Both the position numbers and the translations under genes were made by a program. Shown one piece after another: positions 1 through 9,040 of a stretch of DNA of 15,751 nucleotides. Numbering within the stretch: the stretch's first letter is position 1; the number at the start of each line of letters is the position of its first letter. This DNA is from Fidelibacterota bacterium (lineage in GTDB: Bacteria > Fidelibacterota > Marinisomatia > Marinisomatales > TCS56): positions 1 to 15,751 of the forward strand of contig JABMPO010000316.1 of NCBI GenBank assembly GCA_013203015.1, given 5' to 3'. The notes under the pieces are model-generated. The model ran no database searches, was not told the DNA's origin, and worked only from the letters and a program-made list of their open reading frames with translations.

Positions 1-1214
1 GTATAGGAATAATCCCAGTTACCGGTTGGTTCGGTTCCCGTGAAAACTTCGGTGCGCATCGTGCCATCAAAAACTTCCATAACCATGTTGAACCAAGTGC
101 CATAATCTATCTGTGGCATAGCACCCCAGTCCGGGATTGAGGCTCCCGGAGCCAGTGAAGCGCCAAACCAGGCTGACACACGATTTCTACCCGGGCTGTA
201 CACCAAATAATAGGGGCTGGCCGCTCCGGAAAAATACTGGGTAAAATTTACCAGCGATTCTGCCGTCGTCCCGGCCACGGGATCATCCATTCCCTTAATT
301 CGCATTTGTACCCTGAAATTGGTAGCGGTAAGCATGCCGTCGCCGGTGGGCCACATGTATTCGGTATCGTAGGTTGAATTGCCATAGGTCATGATCAGCA
401 ATTGCCGGTTGGTAAAATAGGCCTGACTGGGTTCGGTAAGGCGCAAAACCGGATTACCATTATCCTGAACAATTGCCGGTCTTCCAGTATAGGGACCAGC
501 AGCTGAAGTATCAGTTTTCACTTCATGATTGATCTGCCAGATCATTCCGTTGTTTCCCTTAAAATACAGATCACCTATTGTAGTTGTATCCACTGAACTG
601 AAATCCTCGGTAAATGCTATTTCCCACACATAAACACGGCGGGGAGCGCTCTCCAGCCCATTAATGATAGCAACAACGGTGGTATTCCCCTTGGATATTC
701 CGGTTGCAATGCCACCCGGGGTAATTGTCAAAACTGTTTCATCACTCGATTGCCAGTCTGTAATCGTCGCATCGGGAACTTCCGTTCCCAGCTCATCTAA
801 AATTTTACCGGATAGGGTAATCGATTTCCCTGCGACCACCGCTTCTGCCCTGGTACCGATATTTATTGAAGCAGGATCACCAGCTACATGGATCACCGCA
901 TCATTACTTTCAATGCCATCGGCTGTAGCAGTAATAATTACATCTCTGGCCATTTCATTTCCGGTTGCCAAGCCGTTAGCGTCTATACTTACAGCCTGGG
1001 GGTCAGAAGATGACCAGGTAAAAGTAATACCATCAGCGGTGACTAGGTCCACATCTTTTGCAACGGCACTGAATTGAATTGTCTCACCCACTTTTACCAG
1101 TGATTGTAATGGAGTAACTGCAATAACATCAACGGTAATTACATCCGTGGATTCGCCATCACAGGACAGTAAAAAAATTGATAATATTACGATGATGATG
1201 ATTCTAACTTTCAT
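1..1214 (-). CDS. Ig-like (Big_2) domain lipoprotein, 3' end beyond window
   Basis: An open minus-strand frame runs from the ATG at 1214 to the left edge without a stop (404 codons visible), so the C-terminus is missing. I translated it by hand. The start has a GAGAG stretch about 7 bases upstream and lies 10 bases after the stop of the PorV-like gene, so it is probably the last visible gene of the same operon. Residues 1-18 are a lipoprotein signal ending L-L-S-C (Cys18). Two consecutive bacterial Ig-like modules follow, at roughly 26-108 and 112-195. Each has a 'VxVGxxxxFSAxAxD'-like opening, a W-x-S-S-D strand and an 'A-x-G-x-A-T-G' turn, typical of Big_2 repeats. From about residue 196 the sequence changes to a Trp/Tyr/Gly-rich beta region resembling LamG/concanavalin-like jelly-roll domains (inference). 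The likely role is an envelope-anchored, possibly surface-exposed adhesive or carbohydrate-binding protein. The specific ligand is unknown. Confidence 0.85.
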   Translation of the reverse strand, partial: MKVRIIIIVILSIFLLSCDGESTDVITVDVIAVTPLQSLVKVGETIQFSAVAKDVDLVTADGITFTWSSSDPQAVSIDANGLATGNEMARDVIITATADGIESNDAVIHVAGDPASINIGTRAEAVVAGKSITLSGKILDELGTEVPDATITDWQSSDETVLTITPGGIATGISKGNTTVVAIINGLESAPRRVYVWEIAFTEDFSSVDTTTIGDLYFKGNNGMIWQINHEVKTDTSAAGPYTGRPAIVQDNGNPVLRLTEPSQAYFTNRQLLIMTYGNSTYDTEYMWPTGDGMLTATNFRVQMRIKGMDDPVAGTTAESLVNFTQYFSGAASPYYLVYSPGRNRVSAWFGASLAPGASIPDWGAMPQIDYGTWFNMVMEVFDGTMRTEVFTGTEPTGNWDYSY

Positions 1215-1224
1215 TTTATTGCTC

Positions 1225-2187
1225 TCATTTTATGATGTAATGGATTGAGTAAGACATTACACCTGAAAAATCTTTCATTGCTGAATAAGCCACATCCAAT
1301 CTAATATTACCCAGTATAATTCCGCAACCACCAGACCAGGATTCCTGTTCGTAGTTGATTTTGTAGCCACCGCGCAACCTTAGGTTTTTACTCGGAATAA
1401 ATTCACCGCCAATATGAATTCTTTGACTGTAGTCAGCGGGATGATCCGCTTCAACTGCAATCAGCAAACTGCGGACACCATTCTCCCACACGGTACCTGC
1501 CAGTCCCAAAGTGAAAGTGACTGGTAAAGCTATCTCTTCATAGTTTAATTCAATATCATCACGTACATTACCCTTAACCCGCGTATCCCAAAATGTGCCC
1601 CCATATCGCATATCAGGACCAAAATTCCTCAGTACCATAAAAATTCGGAGATCACTATAGCCGATCCAGTAAAAAGAACCAATATCAATTCCAAAGCCCT
1701 GAGCAATCACCGACTGCACCGACTCGCGGATATATTTAATAGTACCACCTAGGGAGAATTGACTTGAAAAAGCCCTTGAAACCGATAATCCCAATGCAAC
1801 ATCAAGGTAGTTGAATGTCTCTCCGGTACCCATAGGTTGACGAGTAGTTGTCACTGTCATCGGTTGAGTGGTTAACAACATCTGGGAGATTCCAATGCCC
1901 AATCTGCCAAAACGAAAACTCATGGCAGCGGATTGATGATGCAATCCTAATAACCAGCTGCTATAACCGGTAAACATCTGTAAAGATTTTTCAAAACCCA
2001 GCAAGGCTGGATTCGAGAATGCCGCACTGGCACCCTGCTGCATCCCGGAAAACGCCTTCCCCATGGCCTGTTCGGCGGCGCTGCTGGGAATAGTTAAAAA
2101 CAGCATTCCTGCTGTGCCCACTTTATTGAAATTGGATTGCGCTATCAGCGCAGAAAATATAAGCAATGATAACAGGAAGTATCTCAT
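1225..2187 (-). CDS. PorV/PorQ family outer-membrane beta-barrel protein
   Basis: A 320-residue protein with a signal peptide (cleavage probably after residue 16, F-S-A-L-I-A), followed by the family's hallmark start of the mature chain. That stretch contains a 'GTAGMxFLxIP-S-ARxxxMG-A' type segment (here residues 24-43) and the 'A-x-x-NPA-x-L' motif near residue 60. The rest is alternating hydrophobic/aromatic beta strands rich in Gly, ending in a strand with terminal I-I-K, as expected of a FadL-like 14-stranded barrel. In known T9SS systems PorV shuttles cargo from the translocon to the attachment complex, and PorQ and other paralogues are less well defined. The ATG overlaps the stop of the upstream T9SS-cargo gene by four bases (ATGA), so the two are translationally coupled. 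It may be a dedicated partner of that cargo (inference). It could equally be one of the many PorV-like paralogues that FCB bacteria carry. Confidence 0.85.
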   Translation of the reverse strand: MRYFLLSLLIFSALIAQSNFNKVGTAGMLFLTIPSSAAEQAMGKAFSGMQQGASAAFSNPALLGFEKSLQMFTGYSSWLLGLHHQSAAMSFRFGRLGIGISQMLLTTQPMTVTTTRQPMGTGETFNYLDVALGLSVSRAFSSQFSLGGTIKYIRESVQSVIAQGFGIDIGSFYWIGYSDLRIFMVLRNFGPDMRYGGTFWDTRVKGNVRDDIELNYEEIALPVTFTLGLAGTVWENGVRSLLIAVEADHPADYSQRIHIGGEFIPSKNLRLRGGYKINYEQESWSGGCGIILGNIRLDVAYSAMKDFSGVMSYSIHYIIK

Positions 2188-3776
2188 CGCTGCCCTTTTA
2201 CAATGACAAATTTACCACTGGATTCATTCCCCTCAGCTGATTCGACCCGAAACAGGTACAGACCACTGGTGACTTCCTGCCGATTCAGGGACAGTAAATC
2301 CCAATCCTCCCAGCCGGAATTATCATGGGTCAAATCGCCCGAAATATTATGGGGTAATTTTGCCACCAGATCGCCCATCATACTGTAAATGTAAATTGTA
2401 CATTCTTCCGGTAATCGGGTAAAATAAATGCGGCTTTCATAATCATTGGTCTCCCAATCTGCGCCACCAAGATAGGGATTTGGAACAACCAAAACCTCAT
2501 CAATTTTAGTTACCGCTTTTCCCAGAGGACGGACCGCCTCCAGGGTGCGATTTGCACGACCCCATAATCCGGTTTCGTTCCCGGCTTGATCTACACTCGT
2601 GATTGAATAATATAACGGAAATCCGGATTGACCAATGTCGATGAAATTTGTGTCAGTTGTGTCGGCAATTGGAGACCCCCAGGGTCCGATGGCAGATATA
2701 TCACTTTTGTAGATTCGATAAGTTTTGAAATCCGGGGTTTTAGCAGGAGCATCGGACCAAATTAATTCGATCACCCGGCTGGAAACATTCGTTTTCAAAA
2801 TCTCCGGTATGGGCGGTGGTTGTTCGACAACAGGGATAATATAATTTTCAGCCGCTAAACGCTTGGCCGATACAACATTATTGTGAATTCCACTAAAGCC
2901 CTCCCCATAAACTATTGCCATGGAAAACAAAATGGTTGCTCCGGGGGCAATCGTAAAAGGGCCTGTGCTGTTGATAATACTCCAAGGTCCCGGACTGCCG
3001 CTGCTCAGGGTAATTCCACTTTTAATTTTGTTTAACAGATCAGCTTTCCCAGTGATCGGATTGACCATTTGATAATAACTGGCAGTGGACCAACTACTGG
3101 CTGTATCGATACCTCCACCAGCATCAATCCCAAGTAAAATTTGCCCGGCAAAATAAGGTGTCAGATCATTGTCGCCATCGTCATCGTACATGTAGGTTAG
3201 ACCAGATTCAGCATCATGTTTGGCATAATCATCCAAGTCCTTGTAGCTGATACCACTGGCACCCACATCAACTGGTAAATGCGACCCATAATAAAGATCG
3301 GTAACGGGTACATTACCTGTATTTGTGAATGTGTGGTTAATAACAATCATATCGTCATAATCCGGGTGATTATAGGCTAAGATTTCTGTCATGACATTGA
3401 TATTCAAGTTACCCTCGGAATAATTGCTGAAATCGCTGGTTGCGGATAAATGAACTTTATTGATTCCATTAGCCTGCTCGACCCATTGTTCAAAGCGGCC
3501 ATCGGCAGTTTGCCAACCGTAATCCAGTTCATTACCCAACGTACCACCAAAAAGTACAATTGTATCTACCCCAACGATACATGAGAAAAAATTGGATTGT
3601 TCAATTATATAAAAATCCTTTGAACCACCGGGATACTCAAACACGCTCATATAACCATAATTGGCTACGCTGGGACTGACCCACAGTTTTCCAACCTCAA
3701 TATGGCCTTCATTGGCTGCCCAGAGACTGGTTGTAATAAAGATAACAACAATTCCCTTAATCAGCTTAGAAATCAA
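2184..3776 (-). CDS. Secreted protein with FN3 domain and T9SS C-terminal sorting domain
   Basis: A 530-residue exported protein. Residues 1-20 form a signal peptide (hydrophobic VVIFITTSLWA). Residues 21-310 are a beta-rich region of unrecognised family with an acidic DDDGDND loop (198-204) that looks like a calcium-binding turn. Residues about 320-408 form a fibronectin type III-like module (W-S-D-A, Y-R-I-Y-K, Y-Y-S-I-T-S-V-D-x-A-G-N-E). Residues about 429-530 match a T9SS type A-like sorting domain (V-P-N-P-Y at 430-434, then I-Y-I-Y-S-M-M-G-D-L, then the S-G-L-Y-L-F-R-V strand and final K-F-V-I-V-K). The start codon is TTG at 3776, overlapping the receptor stop by 11 bases. A GGGGGT stretch six bases before it fits a ribosome binding site, and no ATG exists before the signal peptide. 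It is likely exported to the cell surface, working with the adjacent receptor and PorV-like protein (inference). Confidence 0.85.
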   Translation of the reverse strand: MISKLIKGIVVIFITTSLWAANEGHIEVGKLWVSPSVANYGYMSVFEYPGGSKDFYIIEQSNFFSCIVGVDTIVLFGGTLGNELDYGWQTADGRFEQWVEQANGINKVHLSATSDFSNYSEGNLNINVMTEILAYNHPDYDDMIVINHTFTNTGNVPVTDLYYGSHLPVDVGASGISYKDLDDYAKHDAESGLTYMYDDDGDNDLTPYFAGQILLGIDAGGGIDTASSWSTASYYQMVNPITGKADLLNKIKSGITLSSGSPGPWSIINSTGPFTIAPGATILFSMAIVYGEGFSGIHNNVVSAKRLAAENYIIPVVEQPPPIPEILKTNVSSRVIELIWSDAPAKTPDFKTYRIYKSDISAIGPWGSPIADTTDTNFIDIGQSGFPLYYSITSVDQAGNETGLWGRANRTLEAVRPLGKAVTKIDEVLVVPNPYLGGADWETNDYESRIYFTRLPEECTIYIYSMMGDLVAKLPHNISGDLTHDNSGWEDWDLLSLNRQEVTSGLYLFRVESAEGNESSGKFVIVKGQR

Positions 3777-6537
3777 AGTTGACCCCCAATCTTATCTCAC
3801 GGTGGGGACCATACACAGTGGGATCATCCAGCGGCCCCTGATATTCAGCGGAATAATTTAATAGATGATTCACAACCGGAATCCGCCGGTTCTCACCATT
3901 GTCGTAATTAACGATATTTATGTTGTCAAAAATGTTGGTTACCAACAAGTATAGATTAGTTCTGACTGGACCAAATTTGAATACTTTGTTCAGCTTTAGA
4001 TCGGTGTTTTTTACAGCCGGTAAACGTTTGTTATTCTCCACCGGCAACAAAGATTCCTGATAACCGGTATAGGGATAACCTGATCCATAATTACTCGTAA
4101 CCGTCAATCCGGAGCCATCGGTAAGACGGTAATCAAAATTAGCCGAAATCGTATGACGTTGATCCCAATTCAGATAAAACTGCTGGACCGGTTCCAACTG
4201 GCCGCGACTGAATTGTCGCAAAAATCCGTCGTGATAATCGGATGTTTTTCCGCGAGCAATCATGAAGGTGTAAGAGAGAATCATGCTGAAACCACCAGTC
4301 ATTGCCGGTCGTTTGATCAAAGATAATTCCAGCCCCTTGACCGTTCCCCAGGCCACATTGCGATTGATATACCAGGTAGGCAATCGAATAATTGTTTCGT
4401 CGGTATCAGCAATCTCCATGAACTCAGGGTCACTTAAACTATTGACCACCGTTGTTTCGACAAGATTTGAAATATCCTTATAAAAAGCTGTGACATCAAA
4501 TACCAATTCTTTAGGCAGCACCTGCTTCATTCCAACTTCATAAGAAATTGTTTTTTCAGGCTCCAAATCGGGATTGCCGTATAAGGCTAATATATCATAA
4601 GAATAATTATAATTCCGGTATAATAAGTACCAATCGGGAATCTGGTAAAAATGGCCATAGGTGAAATGGAATACGCTGGTTTCGGTAATGGGGTGCGAAA
4701 CGCCGGCACGGGGACTGATAAAATGTTTTATACTGGCCTGTTTCCAGGGCGCATCCGGATTAGGGGTAGGTATATCATTATTTGGCCCGATCCAATAATC
4801 CATGTCGGACAAATCAGGCCCAATATTCCCTGGATCGAGATAGGGTCGATAAAAATCAGAAGGAAGTTTCGCGTCCGGGTCGAATATCTCATAACGCATA
4901 CCGGCATTCATGATAAAACCGGCAAATTCCAGTTTATCCTGCAGAAAGAAAGCATATAGTTTGGGACTGATTGCCGGCAGATTTAAATCGTCATTGCCCA
5001 TCCCATGGGCAAAAGTAAATGGAAAACCCTTATAAGCTAATACCGCTTGATATTTCAGATCCCAGACATTGAGTTCCAGTCCACCTTTAAATTCATGGTA
5101 TTTATTTACCTGATAGGTCGCGTTCCATTTAAACATGTAATTTTTCAAATCTTCTTCGCGAAATAAATTGTTGTCCCCGGCAATAATGAACAGGGTTGAA
5201 TCTTTATACTCGAAAGGAAGCTCTATCGCACCCGGGGAATCGTTGAAACCATCTTTTATATTCTGATCATCATCAAGGGTGAAATCCCACCACTTACCGG
5301 GTTGCGCGGCTTTGTAATAGGTTCGACCATAGGCCACCGATAAATTATAAAAAAGTTTCTTTGATAAAGGATGATTGAATACCGCCGAAAATTGATCTAC
5401 CTGACTGTTTCTTCTCTGATTGGTATCAGGAATAAATTTCCGCCGTACATCGAAAAGGTCGTACTGGCGTTCTGTGTGCCCAATACTAAGGGTTAAGCTG
5501 CTGTTTCCCAGTAATTGCCAGCGTAGCTTACTATTAAGAATCAATTCAGTAAAATTATCGTGAGTATTCTCACGATTCAGATAGCCATTTTCGCTGCCCA
5601 CATATTGGCCACTGATACTGAAGGTGGCTGTTTTTGAAATAGGGATCGGTCCACTGATATTCAGACGATACCGTCGATAGTCAGTCGAATAATCGTAGCG
5701 CTTCTGGTCGCCATAATATTCATCACCGTAGAGGAAAAAAGTATCTGATCGTTTCCGTACCAGTAATTCTTCTGGAATGAGACGCCCGCGATCAATATTC
5801 AACTCAGATTCCACATCTATCGAAACCGCATACCGATCACGATTACCCACTTTGGTAGAAACCTCAACTATACCAGATAGTGCATTGCCGAATTCGGCAT
5901 TGAAACCACCACTTTTAATACTGATTTCTGATAGAGAGCGGTTATTTAATGCCAGTACCGACACACCTGAAAATGATGTTCCGTAATTCGGTTCCTGGAG
6001 GATCACACCATCAACTGCAAATTTGACTTCTCCTGCCCGACCACCTCGTAAATGGAAACCCTTGGCATCCCTGGTAAAACCGGGATTCATTGCAATAACG
6101 CCGGTATAATCTGCAGCAGGCAAAGATTCAATTTGATCGGCGTTCAAATAACGTGAGGAATAAGTAACATCTTTTTTAATAAGTGCTCGCTTAGCAATTA
6201 TAGTAACAGACTCACCTTCGACTACTCCAATGTTGAGTAGAAAATCCTGCTCAGTTGTAAGTCCTGAGTGAATTTGAATATTTTTCATGATGGCTGATGT
6301 ATAACCAATCATCATGATTTTGAGCTCATAATACCCCGGCGGAATATTTGTAATTTGAAAGTCACCGTTGCCGTCGGTCGCAGCACCTAGTGATGTCCCC
6401 AGCAGGATGACGTTGGCTCCCATTAATGGCTGGCCTGAATCTTGCGCTGACACCTTCCCTGATATTTTCCCTGACTGCTGAGCTGGTAATATGGAAATCA
6501 GCAGCATTAATGCAATTATTCCGGAGGGTCTGATCAT
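3766..6537 (-). CDS. TonB-dependent receptor with carboxypeptidase-regulatory-like N-domain
   Basis: A 923-residue outer-membrane receptor. It has a signal peptide (1-19, ending I-L-P-A) and a CarboxypepD_reg-like beta-sandwich at about 23-102, with G-x-V-x-A-x-D-S-G-x-P-L-x-G-A-N and D-G-N-G-D-F. A plug domain follows at about 118-232 ('RGGR' at 164-167, 'VDGV', and a G-F-N-A-E-F-G-N-A-L-S-G-I-V-E-V segment). The large beta barrel ends in the aromatic terminal strand LGVNFDF. Such receptors import ligands across the outer membrane using TonB/ExbBD energy. The neighbours are not SusD-like, so this is not a standard polysaccharide-utilisation pair. Position in an operon with an acyl-CoA synthetase, hydrolase and Na+ symporter suggests a small or hydrophobic organic ligand (inference). 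The ATG lies four bases after the symporter stop. I saw no clear TonB box. Confidence 0.95.
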   Translation of the reverse strand: MIRPSGIIALMLLISILPAQQSGKISGKVSAQDSGQPLMGANVILLGTSLGAATDGNGDFQITNIPPGYYELKIMMIGYTSAIMKNIQIHSGLTTEQDFLLNIGVVEGESVTIIAKRALIKKDVTYSSRYLNADQIESLPAADYTGVIAMNPGFTRDAKGFHLRGGRAGEVKFAVDGVILQEPNYGTSFSGVSVLALNNRSLSEISIKSGGFNAEFGNALSGIVEVSTKVGNRDRYAVSIDVESELNIDRGRLIPEELLVRKRSDTFFLYGDEYYGDQKRYDYSTDYRRYRLNISGPIPISKTATFSISGQYVGSENGYLNRENTHDNFTELILNSKLRWQLLGNSSLTLSIGHTERQYDLFDVRRKFIPDTNQRRNSQVDQFSAVFNHPLSKKLFYNLSVAYGRTYYKAAQPGKWWDFTLDDDQNIKDGFNDSPGAIELPFEYKDSTLFIIAGDNNLFREEDLKNYMFKWNATYQVNKYHEFKGGLELNVWDLKYQAVLAYKGFPFTFAHGMGNDDLNLPAISPKLYAFFLQDKLEFAGFIMNAGMRYEIFDPDAKLPSDFYRPYLDPGNIGPDLSDMDYWIGPNNDIPTPNPDAPWKQASIKHFISPRAGVSHPITETSVFHFTYGHFYQIPDWYLLYRNYNYSYDILALYGNPDLEPEKTISYEVGMKQVLPKELVFDVTAFYKDISNLVETTVVNSLSDPEFMEIADTDETIIRLPTWYINRNVAWGTVKGLELSLIKRPAMTGGFSMILSYTFMIARGKTSDYHDGFLRQFSRGQLEPVQQFYLNWDQRHTISANFDYRLTDGSGLTVTSNYGSGYPYTGYQESLLPVENNKRLPAVKNTDLKLNKVFKFGPVRTNLYLLVTNIFDNINIVNYDNGENRRIPVVNHLLNYSAEYQGPLDDPTVYGPHREIRLGVNFDF

Positions 6538-6541
6538 TGAA

Positions 6542-8038
6542 TTAACTTGCTTTAGCTCGTCGTAAATAAGCCAGTAGATAGAATACGCCCATTAGCACTA
6601 AGCTGGCAATTAGACCATAGGCAGCGGTAAGTCCGGGATTTACCCAATCCGCGTTAGTTAGCAGGGATAGTTTACAATATCGGAAAATTAGATGAATCGT
6701 GATCGACAACCCTGAGGCGCTTAGTACCCACCACTTATTCACATTTTTAACAAACATGCCAAACAACAGCGGAATAAATGTAGCGTTAAATAAGGCATAA
6801 ATCCAGGTTTGAGCGAAAATAGCCACGGAAAACTGTTTATAATAATGTTGTCCTAAGCCCAGTGCCAAGGTTATGATAGCCAGTCCGATTAAACTATAAC
6901 GACCAACCTTCAAAGCTAACGTCAAACGTTCTTCCGATGTGTAATCTTTCAGGCGATTTTCATTCAAAACCAGGAAGAAATCATTGGCAATGATGGCCGA
7001 TAAGGCTACCAGAATACCATCCAATGTCGACATGGCCGCGGCCAGAATAGCAATCGATATGATCACCCCCACCAACGGAGTAAATGTTCGAACAATATAA
7101 ATGGCAGCAACAGTATCCACATTTGCCAGGAATTGGGGGCCGAACTTTGCCCGTGCAAATAAACCCAATAATAGAACAAATGAAAAAACAATTCCCATCA
7201 GCACCGCGATTGTCAGGTATTTATTGACTGCTTTATCATCTTTAACATACATGGATTTGATTAAAAAATGCGGTTGGACTGTCAGGGCAAATCCAACTAA
7301 AAAATTGGCAATGAATACCTCAAAAATATTTCGGAAAAATAAACTCTGTGGATTTACCACATTCGCTAATACGGGATTTTCTGCAGCCAATGTCGATAAC
7401 AGTCCTACTTTGAAATAGGGAATACCAGATGCAATCAAAACGATTGCAATAACAAACATAAGTGCCCCTTGAACAGTATTGGTGTAGGCATGGGCATAGG
7501 TTCCGCCAAAACTGATATAAGTAAATACAAACAGGATGACAAAAATCAGTGTAATCTCAAAATGGAATTTGGGGAAAAAGGCGCTGATACCCAATGTATA
7601 ATCGATCAGCATTGCTGAACCGTAAGCAATTAATACCACCATTGCGATTAGCAACAGGTTAACCGCCGCATAAATAAGGGTAAAGCGTTTGTCGTTATAT
7701 CTGGTTCCCATCCACTGGGGTACTGTTAAAGTATCAGAACGCCAACCAATTTTGCGGAAACCCTTGGATAAAATTATGATGCCAAGGAACAAGCCCAGAC
7801 CAGCAGAAATGCCGTAACCCATGATTGCTGAAAATCCAAATGCATAGACAATGCCGGGATTGATGATAAAAGTGGCTGTACTGGTCATGCTCGCGGCCAG
7901 CGCAATCGCAACAATCCAGGGATTCATATTTCCATCACCTACGGCATAGGATTTCAACGATTTCGTTTTCCGTTTGCCAAGGTAGGCGAGGTAAATCGTC
8001 ACAATAATGTATAGTCCGAAAAGGAACCACTTAGCCAT
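6542..8038 (-). CDS. Sodium:solute symporter (SSS/SLC5 family)
   Basis: A 498-residue inner-membrane protein with about 13 hydrophobic segments, the usual size and topology of the SSS family. Diagnostic stretches are the GGTYAHAYTNTVQG segment at 178-191, which matches the family signature 'GG-x-x-A-x-x-x-T-D-x-x-Q', and AAAMSTLDG at 333-341, the TM8 stretch that forms the Na2 sodium site in vSGLT-type transporters (S and T present). The substrate cannot be read from sequence. Family members carry monocarboxylates, pantothenate, proline, sugars and other solutes. The operon suggests a carboxylic acid that the co-encoded synthetase then activates (inference). The ATG is preceded by AGGAG at 8046-8050, the clearest ribosome binding site in the operon, and starts 15 bases after the KASIII-like stop. 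Confidence 0.93.
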   Translation of the reverse strand: MAKWFLFGLYIIVTIYLAYLGKRKTKSLKSYAVGDGNMNPWIVAIALAASMTSTATFIINPGIVYAFGFSAIMGYGISAGLGLFLGIIILSKGFRKIGWRSDTLTVPQWMGTRYNDKRFTLIYAAVNLLLIAMVVLIAYGSAMLIDYTLGISAFFPKFHFEITLIFVILFVFTYISFGGTYAHAYTNTVQGALMFVIAIVLIASGIPYFKVGLLSTLAAENPVLANVVNPQSLFFRNIFEVFIANFLVGFALTVQPHFLIKSMYVKDDKAVNKYLTIAVLMGIVFSFVLLLGLFARAKFGPQFLANVDTVAAIYIVRTFTPLVGVIISIAILAAAMSTLDGILVALSAIIANDFFLVLNENRLKDYTSEERLTLALKVGRYSLIGLAIITLALGLGQHYYKQFSVAIFAQTWIYALFNATFIPLLFGMFVKNVNKWWVLSASGLSITIHLIFRYCKLSLLTNADWVNPGLTAAYGLIASLVLMGVFYLLAYLRRAKAS

Positions 8039-8053
8039 TTTTATTACTCCTGA

Positions 8054-9040
8054 TTACCAATTAAAAGCCAAAGCTCCCATAGCATATCCACCGCCGGATC
8101 CCACCAGAAATACCAGATCGTCTCGTTTGATCCGGTTCGCGTTCACTGCTTCGTCCAAAGCCATTGGGATACAAGCTGATCCGGTATAACCATAATGGTC
8201 CATTATTGTATGAGTTTTTTCCCAGGGAAGATTCAACTCCTTCATCATTTCCCGAATTGTATTTATATTAATCTGAGTGAAAATGATGAAATCAATGTCA
8301 GCCTCAGTTCTGCTAATCTTCCCTAAGACGGTCCTGATCAATTTCGGCCAGTTGGCTAGGTTAGTATCCTCGGGGAATCTTTTTACAAAGCGAACCTGAT
8401 GTTTCCCAGCCTTAATGAGCTCAGGAGTAATAGGAATCTGAGCGCCACCGGCATAAATACCCATATAATCGAAATAACTGCCGTCGGCAAACAGCCGCGA
8501 TCCCAGAAATCCTGGTTTGTCGCTTACCTGAACCAATGCTGCTCCGGCGCCATCGGCAAAAATGGTGGCCGTATAGATATCGTGGAAATCCAGAAAACGG
8601 CTCATCCCGTAGGTCGCGATAACTAAGATATTGGAATACTGGTCATCAGTTGAAATATATTTTGCGGCAATATCAACTCCGGTTACAAAGGCGGCACAAG
8701 CACAATTAACATCGAATACACCAGCATTCTTCGCGCCCAGCAGATGCTGAACTTTAGAAGCAGTGGCCGGAGACAGAAATTCAGGCGTGTCGGTGGCAAT
8801 AATGAGTAAATCAATCGCTTCCGGTTTAACATTCGCCATTGCCAACGCTCTCTTGCCTGCTTCCAGGGCCATTGTTGCCGGACTCTCATCAGCATTCATG
8901 ATTCGCCGTTCGTGGATGTTTAAACTTCCACCAACGAATTCTTCAATATCCTGTCCAAGAATTTCTGAGAATTCGCTGTTAACCATCACCTTAGCGGGAG
9001 CAAAATGCCCGGTCCCCATTATCCTGGCAAAACGCTTCAT
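8054..9040 (-). CDS. FabH-like beta-ketoacyl-ACP synthase III homologue, His/Asn of triad replaced
   Basis: A 328-residue thiolase-fold protein of normal FabH length. Conserved parts are the TDTPEFLSPATA region (83-94), the nucleophile segment with Cys115 (D-V-N-C-A-C-A-A-F, 110-118), F-A-D-G-A-G-A at 161-167, and the C-terminal G-S-G-G-G-Y-A-M-G-A loop (314-323). The other two triad residues are not present. Where FabH has P-H-Q-A-N, this protein has F-T-Q-I-N (254-258), so the His is Thr255. Where FabH has Y-G-N-T-S, it has Y-G-Y-T-G (283-287), so the Asn is Tyr285. His and Asn stabilise the decarboxylation of malonyl-ACP, so the enzyme may transfer an acyl group from Cys to another acceptor rather than condense with malonyl-ACP (inference). 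The ATG overlaps the hydrolase stop by four bases. It probably works with the synthetase and hydrolase of the same operon. Confidence 0.9.
   Translation of the reverse strand: MKRFARIMGTGHFAPAKVMVNSEFSEILGQDIEEFVGGSLNIHERRIMNADESPATMALEAGKRALAMANVKPEAIDLLIIATDTPEFLSPATASKVQHLLGAKNAGVFDVNCACAAFVTGVDIAAKYISTDDQYSNILVIATYGMSRFLDFHDIYTATIFADGAGAALVQVSDKPGFLGSRLFADGSYFDYMGIYAGGAQIPITPELIKAGKHQVRFVKRFPEDTNLANWPKLIRTVLGKISRTEADIDFIIFTQININTIREMMKELNLPWEKTHTIMDHYGYTGSACIPMALDEAVNANRIKRDDLVFLVGSGGGYAMGALAFNW

Noticed and set aside
664..1077. A 137-codon plus-strand frame.
   Set aside because: It is a shadow on the opposite strand of the Ig-domain lipoprotein frame, with low-complexity Ser/Val/Ala composition and no family signals.
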